From NCBI GenBank assembly GCA_905373565.1, contig CAJPTT010000108.1, forward strand, positions 1 through 7,565: a stretch of DNA of 7,565 bases, written 5' to 3'. The translations under genes were made by a program, and so were the position numbers. A model generated the notes under the pieces. That model ran no database searches. It worked only from the letters and a program-made list of their open reading frames with translations, and was not told where the DNA came from. Numbering within the stretch: position 1 is the first letter of the stretch; every line of letters starts with the position of its first letter. Below are positions 6,443 through 7,565 of this stretch, piece after piece. The DNA comes from an uncultured Treponema sp. GTDB taxonomy: Bacteria > Spirochaetota > Spirochaetia > Treponematales > Treponemataceae.

Positions 6443-6458
6443 TTCTATCATAATAGAA
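6443..6458. promoter_or_regulatory. Operator-like inverted repeat upstream of the methyltransferase promoter candidate
   Basis: TTCTAT-CATA-ATAGAA is a perfect 6-bp inverted repeat with a 4-bp centre. It lies in A/T-rich DNA 25 bp upstream of the minus-strand TATAAT and 81 bp upstream of the plus-strand -35. The size fits a dimeric helix-turn-helix regulator site; no regulator can be named. Confidence 0.3.
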
Positions 6459-6538
6459 CATAATAAAAAATATGACAGAGCGGTTTTCTCTCTATCAGTA
6501 TCATTATATTTCCGACTCTCACAAAATGCGAAAAGGGC

Positions 6539-6567
6539 TTGACATAGTGAAACCCGTTCCGCACAAT
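6539..6567 (+). promoter_or_regulatory. Sigma70-like promoter of the lipoprotein gene
   Basis: A consensus -35 TTGACA (6539-6544) is followed after 17 nt by CACAAT (6562-6567), a 4/6 match to the -10 consensus. Transcription would begin near 6574, giving a long leader of about 170 nt before the ATG at 6743. Confidence 0.6.
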
Positions 6568-6593
6568 TCGCAGTCTCGCAGTCTCGCAACGGG
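6553..6593. promoter_or_regulatory. Inverted repeat bracketing the -10 and start region of the lipoprotein promoter
   Basis: CCCGTT (6553-6558, inside the promoter spacer) and AACGGG (6588-6593, about +15) are exact inverted copies 29 bp apart, on either side of the -10 box and the tandem repeat. This is consistent with two half-sites of an operator but could be chance. Confidence 0.25.
6568..6588. repeat. 8-bp tandem repeat, 2.6 copies, at the predicted transcription start
   Basis: The unit TCGCAGTC is repeated perfectly from 6568 to 6583 and continues with TCGCA to 6588. It begins one base after the -10 box, so it occupies the start of transcription. A change in copy number would alter the spacing between promoter and downstream leader, not the -35/-10 spacing. 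Confidence 0.8.
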
Positions 6594-6652
6594 CATAGTT
6601 CTCTTTTTTTTACACGCCGACAGTATTATTTTTTCTCATTACCGTATAGGCA

Positions 6653-6686
6653 AAGAAAGGCGCTGCGTTCTGCAGCATTCTTTCTT
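6653..6686 (+). promoter_or_regulatory. Stem-loop in the lipoprotein leader
   Basis: AAGAAAG (6653-6659) pairs with CTTTCTT (6680-6686), extended by a G-T pair. After a small internal loop (C / AT), GCTGC (6662-6666) pairs with GCAGC (6672-6676) around a 5-nt loop. No T-run follows on the plus strand, so it is not a standard terminator. It sits ~56 nt before the start codon and may affect mRNA stability or translation. Confidence 0.4.
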
Positions 6687-6742
6687 ACCAGCTACTTTTA
6701 TGCACCATCAAAAATCCACTTATCCCCAAAACGGAGGATCGT

Positions 6743-7565
6743 ATGCGTAAAGCTTATATCATTCTAACCGGAATTTTTTTCACTCTTTTGTTTACCGCGT
6801 GTAGGCAGTTTACCGCAGACATAGACGACTATTTAAGTTATTGGTCGGCGGAAGCGTATATTGCCGATTCAACAATAAAGGCGGTAGTGCAAAACGATCT
6901 CAACAACATACCCAGTGTTCCTTCCGCTCAGGATGTTCCCGTCACATTTAATCTGAAAAATTCAAAATCTTTTCCGCTCGATTTACCCCCTGAGGCAGAC
7001 GTTGAAAAAAAGGTGATTGTGTTTGAGCACTTAGCGCAGGTACCGAAATTCGGTGACGATTATACGATTGTTCAATCCGAAGACTGTCAAAGTTTAATTC
7101 TGACATACAAGGCAACTTTTTTACAAAGATATGAATGGGGTGAACAAGATCTTTCTTCTACGATGACGCTGTATGCAAAGGACGGAAGAAAATTTAAGCA
7201 AACGTATACCTTTAAGGTAAAAGCGAATACCCCGCCTCCGAAACCGACTTTCGCCGTTGCAAGGACAACCGGTACGCCTTCGTATTACGTACTATGTATC
7301 ACGGCGCCGGAGACCGATATGAGGAAGACGGTAGCCGGCGGGCTTTTACATAAAGACCTTGCGCATATTGAAATAAACGAAACATCCTATGCCTTTTCGG
7401 TAAACGAGGCAGAAAAGAAATTTGTAAAACCGGAATCCGATTCTTTTATTACGCTTTCCGATGTAGCAAAGCTCACTACCCCCGATGCCGATAAGGTTCC
7501 TACAGGCGGATGGGTATTGTACTATAAAACCGATGTAGAAGTGAAAGAGGGCGCGGCAAAAAAAG
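6743..7565 (+). CDS. Putative outer-surface or periplasmic lipoprotein of unknown function, N-terminal part
   Basis: The frame is open from the ATG at 6743 (GGAGG 5 nt upstream) to the window end, 274 codons with no stop. The start MRK, a hydrophobic stretch (residues 4-19) and LLFTAC with Cys20 form a signal peptide with a relaxed, spirochaete-like lipobox, so the mature protein should be lipid-anchored. After Cys come QFTADIDDYLSYWSAEAYI and then two stretches rich in alternating hydrophobic and polar residues (~65-160 and ~168-274). They are joined by the Pro-rich linker NTPPPKP (~162-168), suggesting tandem beta-sandwich or Ig-like domains. I do not recognise a named family. Similar Cys-then-DxxxYLxYW starts may mark a Treponema lipoprotein family, but this is from memory. 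It is probably unrelated to inositol use. The C-terminal part, which could hold the functional domain, is not in the window. Confidence 0.8.
   Translation, partial: MRKAYIILTGIFFTLLFTACRQFTADIDDYLSYWSAEAYIADSTIKAVVQNDLNNIPSVPSAQDVPVTFNLKNSKSFPLDLPPEADVEKKVIVFEHLAQVPKFGDDYTIVQSEDCQSLILTYKATFLQRYEWGEQDLSSTMTLYAKDGRKFKQTYTFKVKANTPPPKPTFAVARTTGTPSYYVLCITAPETDMRKTVAGGLLHKDLAHIEINETSYAFSVNEAEKKFVKPESDSFITLSDVAKLTTPDADKVPTGGWVLYYKTDVEVKEGAAKK

Noticed and set aside
6568..6588. Tandem repeat as a CRISPR or mobile-element end
   Set aside because: The units are only 8 bp with no spacers, and no transposase, cas gene or target duplication is nearby.
6472..6750. A 92-codon plus-strand frame before the lipoprotein gene
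   Set aside because: It has no ribosome binding site, odd composition, runs through the promoter and repeat, and overlaps the lipoprotein start in another frame.

Overview
The window (about 45% G+C by eye) looks like chromosomal DNA of a host-associated spirochaete, most likely an oral-type Treponema. This rests on the overall feel of the proteins, a spirochaete-style relaxed lipobox on the last gene, and the style of the intergenic regions. No rRNA or other phylogenetic marker is present, so the genus is an inference.

Positions 1-5670 are a myo-inositol catabolism (iol) locus. The 3' two-fifths of iolA lies on the + strand and converges on a minus-strand operon read in the order iolG (broken), class II aldolase (iolJ type), iolC, iolB, DeoR-family regulator. 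Spacing is tight: the aldolase and iolC share one base (TGATG), the iolC-iolB gap is 5 nt, the iolB-regulator gap is 12 nt and the iolG-aldolase gap is 15 nt. A sigma70-like promoter (TTGAAT-N17-TATACT) sits just upstream of iolG. A second promoter (TTGACG-N17-TACTAT) points the other way, toward the first ~55 codons of iolD. The lower pathway (IolB, IolC, aldolase, IolA as far as seen, regulator) reads as intact. The upper pathway is damaged: iolG has lost roughly 50 bp with a frameshift, and iolD is cut off after its N-terminus. iolE is not in the window.

At about 5660-5668 the iolD fragment runs directly into the 3'-truncated end of a minus-strand THUMP-domain RNA methyltransferase gene. 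Both convergent genes lose their 3' ends at the same point, as expected for a deletion (or an inversion or assembly misjoin) joining them. The junction is the most striking feature of the window.

Positions 6335-6742 are a 408-nt intergenic region with a good + strand promoter (TTGACA-N17-CACAAT), an 8-bp tandem repeat at the expected transcription start, an inverted repeat bracketing it, and a long leader with a stem-loop. It leads into the 5' part of a gene for a secreted lipoprotein of unknown function, which runs off the window.

In the standard Bacillus-type pathway, IolG oxidises myo-inositol, IolE dehydrates the product, IolD opens the ring, IolB isomerises 5-deoxy-glucuronate, IolC phosphorylates the product, IolJ cleaves it to dihydroxyacetone phosphate and malonate semialdehyde, and IolA converts the latter to acetyl-CoA. 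As it stands, this locus could support only the second half. Either the strain has intact iolG, iolD and iolE elsewhere, or the pathway is decaying, or the damage is a sequencing or assembly artefact. I found no CRISPR, tRNA, rRNA, insertion sequence or clearly novel defence or mobile system.
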